From Flaccisagitta enflata (Eukaryota; Chaetognatha; Sagittoidea; Aphragmophora), in NCBI GenBank assembly GCA_965153355.1, contig OZ231127.1:27466001-27530000 (forward strand): 64,000 bases of DNA. Direction: 5' to 3'. A program made the position numbers and the translations under genes. Position 1 is the first letter of the stretch. Each line of letters opens with the position of its first letter. Shown here in pieces: positions 32,909-44,740 of this stretch. The notes beneath the pieces are model-generated. The model saw nothing but the letters and a program-made list of their open reading frames with translations, did not search any database and had not been told where the DNA came from.

Positions 32909-33306
32909 GTTTCCAGACCATGCGGCTTTTGTTGAGAATCCTGAGACAAGGAGGGGAAAAATAATTTGTAAGAGTTCAGCAGAAGGGGAAAAAGGACATT
33001 ATCACAATCTAACAGGACGAAGCAAAACAAATAAGAGGTGCTTATACAAGGGAAAGGGTGTTCAATAAAATCCATCCTTACAAGGGAATGTGGAACACAG
33101 GCAAAACAAGGGACTGGTGACTCATGTATAAGCGCGGGATTATCAAGATACAAGGAGGACGACAAACACAACAAGGTAAAGGAAAGGGGCTTTTTACTGG
33201 ACATAGAAGCGAACACAAATGGGTAATGCCCTTGAATTGAGCAAAACAAGAGCCACAGAAGTGAATAAGGGCAATAAGCTATGGCAGTCAGACACTTGGG
33301 TTAAAT

Positions 33307-36300
33307 TTAAACCTGGTGAAATCTACGATCAACACAAAGGGGGTTACAACAAATACATTTTTCAGCATAGCTCTGCAGAATATCTTTCCTAACTTCTTTT
33401 TTAAAGCGCTTTGAGGAGTCTATACTTTTCAATTCTTCAGATGAATCGTTCCAAATAAGCGGACCTAGAGAGGAAAAGGAATTTTTGTTATTCATAGAGG
33501 AGTGGCCAGGAAGTCTCACATTATTGGGCTGTGACACTGATGATCTCAACCCACGATCTCTCAAATTAGTATTGAGATTTTCTTTAAATTCATAGACATC
33601 AGGACTTACTCCTTTCAACATATTGTACATTAATGTAAGGCACTGAAAGCGGTGCTGGTCATTCACTTTGAGGATTTCTAACAGTTTCATTCGTGGCTCA
33701 GTGTGTGCAAGCCAATGGGAATTATAGATTATTCTCGTAGCTTTTTTCTGTAAGCCTACAATTCTTTTAAGATTTTTTGCACTTGTTCCCCCCCATACCT
33801 CAAGCCCATAGGAGAGGTGAGAGAAAATAAGTGAGTTGTATATTGTAAGCAAAGAAGGAGTAGGCACGACCTTTTTTATACGATTTAGCACACCCGTGTT
33901 TCTTGCCATTTTGTTTGCCACCTTTATGCAGTGGTCTTCCCATGTAAGATGCTCATCTAGGGTGATCCCGAGGAATGTAGTGTTTTTTTCACGATCTAAT
34001 GTAACGCCATCCATTACCACACCAAGATTATCTTCTAAGAATGGGTGACATTTTTTCCTGAAACAGACCAATTTGGTTTTATCAGCATTTAGTTTTAACT
34101 TATTTGCTTTAAAGAAATCGCTAAGACTTTCAAGTTCATTATTTAGTATGGCTACGACCTCAGGAAGATTTTTGCCTTTGAGAACAAGATTAGTGTCATC
34201 AGCAAACATAACGGGAACAAGCTTATCCAAGGCAGCTGGAAGATCATTAATGTATATCAGAAAGAGGAGGGGGCCCAATATACTTCCTTGGGGCACACCT
34301 ACGGAAATTGGCGACATTGAGCTTTTAACACCATCCATGTCTACAAATTGTTGACGATTTGTTAGGTAAGATCTTATCCAAGATAGCCATTTACCTCTAA
34401 TACCATAATGATCAAGTTTTGACAGTAGTATTTCATGGTCTAAAGTATCGAAGGCTTTGCTTAAGTCACAAAACACTCCAATAGCTAGTTCATTTTGCCT
34501 TAGTGCATTCTCGATAGTTTTCAAAAAGTCAAGTGTAGCGTGAGTAGTGTTATGACCCCTTCTAAACCCATATTGGGATTTGAATAAAATCTCATAGCGC
34601 ACCAGGAAATCAAAGATTTTGTTGTAGACTAATTTTTCTATAATTTTGGAGAAAATTGGTAGCATAGATATTGGTCTGTAATTAGAGAACAGATGTTTTT
34701 CACCCTTGTTTTTATAGACTGGTATTACTCTTGCAATTTTGCTCATATCGGGGCAGATGCCTGCTGATAATGAGCAATTAATCAAATGAGTAAACATAGG
34801 CGCAAGAATGTCCATATCCTGCAATATGACCTTTTGTGACAGCCCATAAGCATCACAGCTCATCTTAGGACGTAGTAGTCGGCAAGCATTGAGAACATCC
34901 TGCTCCCTGAACCTACCAGTCATTAATTGCTCGGTTGCTCTTTCCTTATTCTTATTTAGGTAGTAGGCAGCATTTTTTTTTGAATTTCCCACACTTCTAT
35001 TTGTATCAAGTCCAATACTAGTATAATACTGGTTTATATTGTCAGAGATTTGTTGTTTGTCAGTAAGCCAATTATTATTGTGTTTAAAGGCAGATGGAAA
35101 GTCAGATTTATTATTCTCTTTGCCCATGACTTTTCTAAGAGTGTTCCATTGCTCCTTAATATTATTCCAGTTTTCAGATATTCGCTTTTTATAGTAATCT
35201 CTCTCGGCTTTACGACAGTCACTAACAATCTCATTTCGGATTAGTTTGTAGTCATTGCGTCGTCCTCTCAATTTAGAGAGCCTGTCTCTTCTCCTCATTT
35301 TTTTTAAAATGTCAAGAGTCATCCAAGGTTCTCTAGGACAATTATCCCCCTTAAGTTCGTAGGTTTTTGTTGTTATGGAGTCATGGTAAAGAGAGCAGTA
35401 AGTGTCCTGGAACATTTGGTATGCTGTATTTGGATCATTTTCAGAAAAAAATGAATCCCAATTTTTATTTTTCAGACCATCTCGTCTGTTTTCGTTTCCC
35501 TCATTTGTAAAGAATTTTTTTGAAAATGATTTAGAAATTCTTTTATTACCGTTTCTAGTCCCAATTACACAGAACACAGGATAATGGTCGGTAAAACCAT
35601 GGCTTCCTGCTATTTCGCTTGTCAGTATTCCTGATCTAATAACTGAAGATTTGCAGAACATATGATCAATCAAGCTAGCACTAGCGTGTTTTATTCTAGT
35701 TGGTCTTGTAATTATAGGTAGCAGTGAATGTGACATCATTATGTCTAAATAGTCCGAAGTAGGGGCGTGGCTTTGATACTTCAATAGATCAAGATTCATG
35801 TCACCTGTGATAAGGATTTCATTTGAATTCTTATCATATTTTCTTAGCCATCCCTGAAGTGACTCAAGGAATGTGTCCAAATTGTCATTTCCCGGTTGTC
35901 GATAGACTGTCAAAAGGACCAAGTCCTTTTTTCCATGTTCAAAAGTCAGATTTGGTAGTCGTACTGTTATGTTTTCAAAAATTTCATCAATAAAAACATT
36001 ATCCGGTTCAGTTTTTGCATTGCATGCTGTATCGATGTCAATAAGAATACCTACTCCACCACCTTTTCTATTTTGTCTGTTTTTGTGGAAAAATTTATAT
36101 CCTGGTATCAGGTTCCTGAGTTCATCCTCAGTGTAGCCGTGATTTTGTTTGTCGTTGAGGTGAGTTTCTGTGATCGCTATAATGTTTGGTTTATTTGATT
36201 GATTGGACAGATTTTGGATGAAGATTTTAAAGCTACTTAGTTTTGAAAGAATATTTGCTATGTTTAATGTTAGTATCTTCAAGCCGCAATTGTCTGAAAC

Positions 36301-36468
36301 CTTTTGACGCTTAAGAAAATCCAGGAATTCAGCCTCAGTGTAGTACAAACTGTCACTGAAACTAGTATGGATTTCATTAACCGTATCATCATCATCAATC
36401 TGATAGATATTGTTCAGGTCTTTCGTTACGTCATCTACAATGTCATCAAAATCTTGGGTAGCTTGCAT
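33307..36468 (-). CDS. LINE-2 ORF2: AP endonuclease / reverse transcriptase, intact, 1053 aa
   Basis: An uninterrupted frame from ATG at 36466-36468 to a TAA at 33307-33309. An acidic leader of about 55 residues precedes the endonuclease domain: LTLNIANI (about residue 66), the Glu of ITETHL, ITGDMNLDLL, SLIDHM and the closing FTDHYP (about residue 290). The reverse transcriptase follows: NYRPISMLP, YGFRRGHNTTHA, FCDLSKAFDTLDH, GVPQGSILGP and FADD (codons at 34195-34206, about residue 755). The C-terminus ends in a short Cys-containing segment (CICCNPLC). The GVPQGSILGPLLF block and layout fit the CR1/L2/jockey group; the exact clade is not decided. No separate ORF1 is visible. With all catalytic blocks intact, it could still produce active protein. 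Confidence 0.92.
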   Translation of the reverse strand: MQATQDFDDIVDDVTKDLNNIYQIDDDDTVNEIHTSFSDSLYYTEAEFLDFLKRQKVSDNCGLKILTLNIANILSKLSSFKIFIQNLSNQSNKPNIIAITETHLNDKQNHGYTEDELRNLIPGYKFFHKNRQNRKGGGVGILIDIDTACNAKTEPDNVFIDEIFENITVRLPNLTFEHGKKDLVLLTVYRQPGNDNLDTFLESLQGWLRKYDKNSNEILITGDMNLDLLKYQSHAPTSDYLDIMMSHSLLPIITRPTRIKHASASLIDHMFCKSSVIRSGILTSEIAGSHGFTDHYPVFCVIGTRNGNKRISKSFSKKFFTNEGNENRRDGLKNKNWDSFFSENDPNTAYQMFQDTYCSLYHDSITTKTYELKGDNCPREPWMTLDILKKMRRRDRLSKLRGRRNDYKLIRNEIVSDCRKAERDYYKKRISENWNNIKEQWNTLRKVMGKENNKSDFPSAFKHNNNWLTDKQQISDNINQYYTSIGLDTNRSVGNSKKNAAYYLNKNKERATEQLMTGRFREQDVLNACRLLRPKMSCDAYGLSQKVILQDMDILAPMFTHLINCSLSAGICPDMSKIARVIPVYKNKGEKHLFSNYRPISMLPIFSKIIEKLVYNKIFDFLVRYEILFKSQYGFRRGHNTTHATLDFLKTIENALRQNELAIGVFCDLSKAFDTLDHEILLSKLDHYGIRGKWLSWIRSYLTNRQQFVDMDGVKSSMSPISVGVPQGSILGPLLFLIYINDLPAALDKLVPVMFADDTNLVLKGKNLPEVVAILNNELESLSDFFKANKLKLNADKTKLVCFRKKCHPFLEDNLGVVMDGVTLDREKNTTFLGITLDEHLTWEDHCIKVANKMARNTGVLNRIKKVVPTPSLLTIYNSLIFSHLSYGLEVWGGTSAKNLKRIVGLQKKATRIIYNSHWLAHTEPRMKLLEILKVNDQHRFQCLTLMYNMLKGVSPDVYEFKENLNTNLRDRGLRSSVSQPNNVRLPGHSSMNNKNSFSSLGPLIWNDSSEELKSIDSSKRFKKEVRKDILQSYAEKCICCNPLCVDRRFHQV

Positions 36469-36612
36469 GAATTAAAAAGACCAGGAGCGATAAAATGAAA
36501 ATCACCAGGATAAGGGGAGTAGTACATTTAAATTGTCATCAAGCGGAGCTTCTCTACAACTTAACTTATCTTAATGAGTAGTCTTGATGTGCGACGTGGT
36601 CCCGTGAACCGA

Positions 36613-36722
36613 GTTTGACGTAACCATCGTTTGACGTAACCATCGTCCGACGTAACCACCTCACGTTCCTTATTTGTGACGTGACTTTGTGATGTTTGTG
36701 ACGTACGTGACGTGACTTCGTA
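36613..36722 (-). promoter_or_regulatory. Cluster of TGACGT (CRE-like) motifs upstream of LINE-2 ORF
   Basis: Three tandem 16-base units of GTTTGACGTAACCATC type (36613-36660). They are followed by GTGACGTGA and the palindromic TGACGTACGTGACGTGA run at about 36675-36716. The motif TGACG occurs at least five times. TGACGTCA half-sites are known targets of CREB/ATF bZIP factors. The position, 150-250 bases 5' of the LINE-2 start codon, suits an internal promoter, but activity is inference. Confidence 0.45.
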
Positions 36723-37257
36723 CATTGGATCGTATCTTCATGAAGGAGCACGGAAGCGTAGATGAGGAGCAATCCAGGGGGCCGCATGACGGGGACTACA
36801 CCCAAACCGCGCGAAGCTACCACGAAGCACAAGGTTCATATGTTCATCATCATTTCCATGTTGACATTAATTTGTCCGCATCACTAGTTAGGATTAATTA
36901 CTCCCCATCGTATCGTTTACGCGAGTCTTTCAGTGTTGGCAATTTTCAGTTATCTGTTTTTTTTTATTTCTCTTTGATTTCTTCTTAAGAACCGCCGAGT
37001 TGCTGAGTCTAACTGTTTAGTTTTCTTTGTTTCACGGGCCTACGCTCCGAGGCGAACGGAGAGAGGCAAAGAAAAAAATCGAGAAAAAAAAATCCGAGAG
37101 GAGAGCGGGAGAGAGAGCTCCGTTCAGCACGAGATCCAGAAAAAAAAAAGAAAAAATTCGGACATTAAAATGCCGTTGACGTTTTGTCAGTGGAGCGTCG
37201 CTGAGACGCAGCGGAAAAATTCCACACCAGCGCAAACTTTCCTCATTTCCACAACTT

Positions 37258-37445
37258 CTGGCTGAGGTTGTTACTATCAACAACAAAAAAAATAAGGTGA
37301 TACAATTGGTTGCATGGTTAGCAAAGATAAGAGAGGCCAAAAATCCGTTTCAAAGACTAGCTGAGAATGTTATTAATTACGAAAAAAACAAGTGATACAA
37401 CTGGTGGCATAGTTGGCAAAGATTGGAGAGGCGAAATTCTGTTGC
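37258..37445. repeat. Approximately 100 bp satellite, right part
   Basis: Two units (starts 37260 and 37360, about 100 bases apart) with the same blocks as at 31665-31842, ending GGCGAAATTCTGTTGC. Confidence 0.8.
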
Positions 37446-37825
37446 TTGGTTGGATGAAGGCCGTTCGACTGCTTGTTGATTTTGCTATGAGATCAATGAG
37501 CTAAGCTACAGGGTTACTTTGATCTTTTCAAAACGACTAAATACCAACCTTAAAACAATAAAATTAACACTCGGACGCATAAAAAAGAGAGGTTAAAGAC
37601 CATAAGAAACGTTGTTCCTGATCATGTCTCTCTACAGATCCAATCCAATAAAAGACAGACAAACGAATAGACAAAATTGACGTCTATATTTGTGTGCGAG
37701 CGTCCGTGAATTGATTCTCCCAAGGAGCTCTTGATACTGAAATGATGACTATGATGATTATCATTCTCATGATAGAAAAAAGTAAAAGGATCATTAGCCT
37801 ACATGAAGGCGACCGCGAGAGAGAA

Positions 37826-37828
<3 letters not shown>
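37446..37828. other. Intergenic sequence, nothing recognised
   Basis: No gene, RNA or repeat recognised. Confidence 0.5.

Positions 37829-37900
<72 letters not shown>
37829..37900. repeat. (GA)n microsatellite
   Basis: About 36 GA units. Confidence 0.97.
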
Positions 37901-37904
<4 letters not shown>

Positions 37905-38191
37905 TCGACCACGGGTAAGAGAGATGATTGTGGTAACCACAAGGCAGAGGAATCCTTAGTAAGGATAATGACGCAAAAACGCCCCGAATGGCGAAAAACG
38001 ACTCCTCGAAAAGGGAAACTTATATTTGTTTCTTTCATTTTGCTCGCACACACCTTTGTAATACAGTTCACCTTTCTGTCGGTTGGTTGATCCGATTGGG
38101 TTACACTAGCCAGCCACGTCTACAGCCAATCTTCATTTATACATGGCCTGGCCATATTCAAGAAGTTCATGTATTTCTCCGCTTTTTTCCG

Positions 38192-38425
38192 TTTTTAGTC
38201 GTGTGAATGTGTAAATGCGACTCTATTAGACTATAACCCACTTTGTTTGTCAGTGGGTCGGATGGTCGGTCTGTTTGTCGGTCGGTCCGTAACACTTTGC
38301 GTTTTCGGTGTTAACTGATGGTTTTTGCATTGTTGCCCTGCCCAAATGATAAGTAAGCCTTTTTCATCACTACTACTGCCTACCCGCACGAGACTTGGGT
38401 AGCCATGTATCCGGCCTGGTTCAGT
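38192..38425 (+). repeat. R1 dispersed repeat, long variant
   Basis: TTTTAGTCGTGTGAATGTG start, CGACTCTATTAGACTA, GTCGGTCGGTCC core, TTGCCCTGCCC, CTACCCGCACGAGACTTGG and the end GTATCCGGCCTGGTT. It shares the extra CAAATGA(T)AAGTA... segment with the first copy at 24.7 kb, suggesting a subfamily. Confidence 0.7.
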
Positions 38426-38545
38426 TTCACTTGTTGCTTCGGTCGCTGTAGAAGATTTTGCTGTCGTTCGTTTATCACTTATCGGTAAAGTTGAAGAAAA
38501 CGGAGAGGGGAAACTCCGAAAGAACGCGCACAGATGCGGACTTGG

Positions 38546-38787
<242 letters not shown>

Positions 38788-38877
38788 TGGAGCGGAAGTG
38801 GCGTCATATTCGATTCTCTTCCGGCGTTTTGTAGCCACTTTTCCTCTTAATGGTCCTCTTTCGTGGTCGTTGCCAGT

Positions 38878-39412
<535 letters not shown>

Positions 39413-39416
<4 letters not shown>

Positions 39417-40094
39417 CGTTATTGCCTTCCGCGAGCGCGTTTTTATCACCCTTTCTGCCGCATTGGCTTTCAGCATTGAGCCTGATTATGAGTCGCAGCG
39501 CCCAAAAAAAAAAGAGAAATTTGGAAGACGAACGCGATGATTTGTTTTAATTTTGTTTGATATCAATCCCAGTGTCTCGTTGAACCGATCAACATGTTTC
39601 ATAGTAGATGAATTTTTCATGGACTGAGTTACCCAATATCCATGCGATTATTGTCAATGGTCTTCAAGACGCTTCCCAACAAAAGAAACATCTAAGCATC
39701 AGTTCATAATGAGACCGCTGCAAGAGCTTAAATGAAGGAGCTATTTAAAGAATCTAGAGATTGATAAAGTAGACCTTTTCCAACTCAAGGTGTCATTATG
39801 AAATGCCCGCAAACACACATAGATACGCTCACTAACGAACAGTGTGATACACGTTAACAAATGAGAGGCACACGCGGAAGAAAACATCACACCACACCCG
39901 CATACAGACGGCAACTTCAGTTAGTGGACGGACCTGCCGACGCCCTCTTTCTCTTTTCAAAATAGAACAAGTGCAACTATTGGAAATATTGCTTCATTAC
40001 GAACCTCGTAATGAAAAGCGAGTGGCTCAAGGAGAAAAGTGATTAAAGAAAATTAAAGAAATTAAGGAAATAAGGAAGAAAGAAAGAGGCTGGA

Positions 40095-40098
<4 letters not shown>
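39413..40098. other. Intergenic sequence, nothing recognised
   Basis: No gene, RNA or repeat recognised. Confidence 0.5.
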
Positions 40099-40163
<65 letters not shown>

Positions 40164-40244
40164 AAACAAAGAAACAAAGTAACAAAGAAACAAAGAAAGA
40201 AAGATACAAAGAAACGAAGCAGCAAAGAAAGAAACAATGAATGA

Positions 40245-40324
<80 letters not shown>

Positions 40325-40354
40325 AGGAAGGAAAAAAAAGAAAGAAAGAAAGAA

Positions 40355-40449
<95 letters not shown>

Positions 40450-40521
40450 GAGAAAGAAAGAAAGAAAGAAAGAAAAATAGAAAGAAAGAAGGAAAGAAGG
40501 AGAGAAATAAGGAAACAAATA

Positions 40522-40612
<91 letters not shown>
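40099..40612. repeat. (GA)n, (GAAA)n and (GACA)n arrays
   Basis: GA at 40099-40163, GAAA at 40240-40325, 40393-40475 and 40520-40611, GACA at 40356-40393 embedded between GAAA runs. Confidence 0.96.
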
Positions 40613-41506
40613 CATTAGGAGAGCAAATATATCGATTGGATGTCGGTGGCTAAGGATTTGTCAATAGAAAAAAGCCGCCCTAAAAAAAACCGAGCTAGAG
40701 AGCGTTACTTGTCTCAGGTTGCGTTTATTTCATTGACTCGTATTCCCATCCTTTGTCTATTCATCAACTGGGTTTCTTTTTTTCTTTTGTGTCTTTTGTT
40801 AAATGAGTTATCACGCGTATAAAAAAAAGACGAACCTTTTTATAGACTGATAAAACAAATACAAAAAATAAATTAAGTTTTCTTGAATTGGGACATTTTT
40901 TTAGATTTTAAAAAAAAAATATTCAGTCAAGACCCCTTCCAGCTCTGTATCTCAAAATAAAAAGGTTTAGAAGCTGCAGTCCTACATAGAGGAAACCTTT
41001 TCTGCTAAAATGCACTTTCTTATGAAGGGAGGGCGAAACTAAAACAGGCAATGTTTACATCCAAACTAATACCATTTCTTGACAAAAAAGATAGAAATTC
41101 CATATTGAAACCAAAGGAAATGTCTTAAAAGGGTTTTTCTTAAGGTCTTAAGGTTAGTTTAGTCTTTCTAAAATTTGTTGCTATAAATAGTCATTCAAAG
41201 GTGCGTCATTTTTTTTTCATACGCCTGGTATTCAATTTCCTCACTTGTCTGATGTCTTCAACTCTGTCCCTCTGTCGTATAGTCTCTATCTCTTTCTGTC
41301 TTTCAGTCCGAGTCTCTCTGTCTCTGGCCCTCTTTTAAGCTTTCTATTTCCTCTCCCAACGAAGCCTCATGTTTTCTCAGACTTCATTTCGCCTCAAATT
41401 TGGCTCCAAAACTTAGTCAGCGAGTAAGCGCCCTTAATCAAGGCAAACAAAACTCGGTAGCGCACAGATGCGCTCCCTTTTGCGGTCCTCCTCTCCTCCT
41501 GTCATA
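40613..41506. other. AT-rich intergenic sequence, nothing recognised
   Basis: Many A/T homopolymers, no gene seen. Confidence 0.5.
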
Positions 41507-41525
41507 ATCTCTCTCTCTCTCTCTG

Positions 41526-41600
<75 letters not shown>
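41507..41600. repeat. (CT)n microsatellite
   Basis: CT units with CTGT interruptions at the left side. Confidence 0.95.
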
Positions 41601-41604
<4 letters not shown>

Positions 41605-41745
41605 ATCTCTCTCCCTCTGACTTTCAACGTCCACTAGAAAACTGCTGACGATAAAGAAATTCGTCCTTCTCCGGCTGTTTTTTTTTAGCTCACGAGTCAG
41701 AACCAACTCTACAGTAACACTCATACTTTTTTGAGCATTCTTCAT

Positions 41746-41948
41746 TTGTAGTCGCTTGCTAAGCGATTCTAGGGTGTGTATCCGTCCGTAACGCTGAAAT
41801 TTGTATGATGCATGATGCGAAATTAGCTGGAATAGTGAATTCTAAGCAATACTGCCCCTGCTCAGCCACTTTACAGCCCCTGCCCATTGCATCACTGTCC
41901 CTATCCACCCATAAGCGACTACTATTGCCCTTGTATCCGGCCTTGTTA
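41746..41948 (+). repeat. R1 dispersed repeat, near-complete copy
   Basis: TTGTAGTCGCTTGCTAAGCGATTC hairpin-like start (shown in part), CCGTCCGTAACGC, ACTGCCCCTGC, CCACCCATAAGCGACTA and the end TATCCGGCCTTGTT. Confidence 0.7.
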
Positions 41949-42430
41949 CTTCTACAACCGACGAAGCCATAAACGCAGGATTTCATAACCAAAATAGCAC
42001 CATTGCACACTGTGCAATGCACATTGCACAGTTGACTCGGTTCAGCTTTTGTTTTTCAGAGAATAGTACAATACTACAAAGAATGAAATTCTTATCCGCA
42101 TATTTTATTCGTTTTGTGCAAACGAAATCGAATCAACATCAAATCAACTTGTGAACAAACATAGAGACCCACGTTTCAGTGACACATTTTTACGTCTACC
42201 TACTCTAAATACAAGCCGTCGCATCCTCTTTTCTGTCACGCTTCTTTCCATTCTTCTGTTTCTCTCCCTTGCGAGATGCTACGTCACGTTATTGTGTTTT
42301 CTGGTTTTGAAGTTTCACCCTTTGGCCTTTGGCTTCTATGGTTTTCTTTTCAAAACTCCGTGGATAAATTCTCAGGAGGGATTTGGGCAATCTTTGAGGA
42401 CCTCTGAGCTTAAAGCTAGAGGAGTGAGCT

Positions 42431-42432
<2 letters not shown>

Positions 42433-42521
<89 letters not shown>
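42433..42521. repeat. (GA)n microsatellite
   Basis: About 44 GA units. Confidence 0.97.
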
Positions 42522-42523
<2 letters not shown>

Positions 42524-42974
42524 TTTTGCCGACTCTCTCTATATTTTCCGTTCCAGCGATTTTCTATAGCTTTTTGATGTACTTTACTCTTAGAATTTCA
42601 AGAGAACGAGACGAACGGAAAAGGCAAAGTGCGAGGTGCACAGCTTGATTGATTTTTTCGATGAATTCGAATTTTTCTAATCTCTTTTGTTTCTTAACTG
42701 AAATATTTTCGTGAAGCCTCTCCTAAATGTAAAATTCCTGCTCGGAAAGACTAAACATTTCTGTTCAATATATGTGTAAAAGTGAATAAATGATGTCATG
42801 TGTGCTATTCTCCGTAGATTTGTCTGAGATATGGTTTATGGATGTATAGATTATCAAATTCCAGGATAAAAACGCATATTGTCAGTGTTGAGTGTACCAT
42901 AAATATGATGATCAAAGTAAATGCGTCATTTGAGTGCTGAGTAAATCCTTTTGCTCCAACGATCTTATTTCCTG

Positions 42975-43148
42975 TTTTTTAGTCGCGGACACGCGACTCT
43001 TCACCTTGTTGTGTCGGTCGGTAGGTCGGTCGGTAGGTCAGTAGATCCGTCCGTCCGTCCGTCATATTTTTGAATTCTGAGCGGTTTTCACATTACTGCT
43101 CCTGCCCAACCGTCCGCGACTGGATTGCTGTGTATCCGGCCTTGTTTT
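42975..43148 (+). repeat. R1 dispersed repeat, reference copy
   Basis: Starts TTTTTTAGTCGCGGACACG; the hairpin AGTCGCG/CGCGACT is at 42981-42998. Then TCGGTCGGTAGG and (GTCC)n at about 43047-43063, an AT-rich middle, CTGCTCCTGCCCAACCGTCC, GCGACTGG and the end GTATCCGGCCTTGTTTT. About 174 bases, no coding potential. Confidence 0.8.
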
Positions 43149-43485
43149 GGATGATTTTCCTTCCCAGCCTTCCAGCATGAAATCCTTTTCCTGCTTTTTA
43201 GTTGCTACGCGGCTTCTTCTTCTTTTCTTTTCCTAAGATGTCATCATCGTACAAAAGCCAACCTCTCTACATAGGGTGGCCACTGGCCACCAGCTGCCCA
43301 AACCTTTCGCCCCCACCTCCCTTACCTAGTTTCCTACTCTGCACTGCAGACTCCTCTTAACTTCCCCCAGCCTCCTTTTTTGCCTATTTTCGCGCAGTTC
43401 ATGAAAACAGTTTTGTTTTAGCTCGTTAGAACAAAAAGAAATTGCTCCTTGATCGATTCCCTCGTTTCTTTCTCGTCTTTTTCTT
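43149..43485. other. Intergenic sequence, nothing recognised
   Basis: Contains a small GGTGGCCACTGGCCACC palindrome at about 43276-43292. No gene. Confidence 0.5.
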
Positions 43486-43486
43486 A

Positions 43487-43544
<58 letters not shown>

Positions 43545-43601
43545 CTCTTTTTCTCTTTCTTTCTTTCTTTCTTTCTTTCCTTCTTTCTTTCTCTCTTTTT
43601 C

Positions 43602-43680
<79 letters not shown>

Positions 43681-43737
43681 CTCTTTTTCTCTTTCTTTCT
43701 TTCTTTCTTTCTTTCCTTCTTTCTTTCTTTCTTTTTT

Positions 43738-43821
<84 letters not shown>

Positions 43822-43900
43822 TTTTCTTTCTTTATTTCTTTCTCTCTTTTTCTCTTTCTTTCTTTCTTTCTTTCTTTCCTTCTTTCTTTCTCTCTTTTTC

Positions 43901-43992
<92 letters not shown>

Positions 43993-44072
43993 TTTTTCTC
44001 TCTTCTTTCTTTCTTTCTTTCTTTCTTTCTCTCTTTCTTTCTTTCTTTCTTTCTTCCTTTCTTTCTCGTCCA
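43486..44072. repeat. (CTTT)n array, about 585 bases
   Basis: The CTTT array is interrupted by a recurring block of CTCTCTTTTTCTCTTTC near 43541, 43590, 43679, 43841 and 43889, so a higher-order pattern is present. Confidence 0.97.
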
Positions 44073-44549
44073 TATCGTTTCTTCTCCATTTCTTCTTTTT
44101 TTGCTTCTGAGAAATAAAAGAAGAAAATAAAAAAAAGATCTTTTGTTATCGAAAATGAGAAAGAAAACTGAATATTTTCTTTACGAGGGGCCGTTGCTCA
44201 TAGTCCTAGCAGTTACTAATCGTTAAAACCACTATAACAACGCACCCAACACAACCAAGATGAAACAAACGAGCGAGAGAAAAGAAATTAGCGAGGGAAT
44301 GGGGAAAAAAAGAGCGATGTTGATTTGAGATGATGCGAAGTTCTAATCATGTTTTTCTTTGTCCTTTCTTTCCCTCCTCTTCTTCTTTCATTCGGCGAAT
44401 CTTCAATTTCCTTCACTGCGCAATCGTGGTCAAAATTCAGGCCCAGGTAAGAAATTTGATTATTTTGCTGTACATGTAGCTTACACTCAGCTCACGGAAA
44501 AGGTCGCTTTAATTCATGAACAAGTGACGCGGGGTGACAATATCGTTGC
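44073..44549. other. Intergenic sequence, nothing recognised
   Basis: No gene, RNA or repeat recognised. Confidence 0.5.
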
Positions 44550-44740
44550 GGACGGGTGGGCAGGGGCATCTAACCCCCATCCACTCCCCAACTCATCTCC
44601 AACACTCAAACATACACAAAAAGTATCGAAAACGCTCGTTTTCAACTCGATCACCATGACGGACCGACGGACCAATGGACTGATGGACGGACGGATGCAG
44701 GAAGCCTCTTATAGAGTTGCGTGTCCGCAATTAAAAATAG
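44550..44740 (-). repeat. R1 dispersed repeat, minus orientation
   Basis: TTGCGGACGGGTGGGCAGGG, GGACCGACGGACC core, then CCTCTTATAGAGTTGCGTG and a closing TCCGCAATTAAAAA. Confidence 0.75.

Larger units (their letters stand above)
31843..37257 (-). mobile_element. LINE-2: non-LTR retrotransposon with intact ORF
   Basis: The limits come from the interrupted satellite. On the left the array stops after AAAGACTG, followed by (GTAA)n-like units, which on the element's strand form a (TTAC)n 3' tail. On the right the array resumes with CTGGCTGAGG, leaving CTG on both sides as a possible 3-base target duplication. This gives a 5.4 kb element with a 5' region of about 790 bases, one 1053-codon ORF and a 3' region of about 1.46 kb. 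The outer parts have no independent support, so other small insertions could be hidden in them. Confidence 0.65.

Noticed and set aside
43426-44110. Frames of 215-222 codons on both strands
   Set aside because: Translation of the CTTT array.
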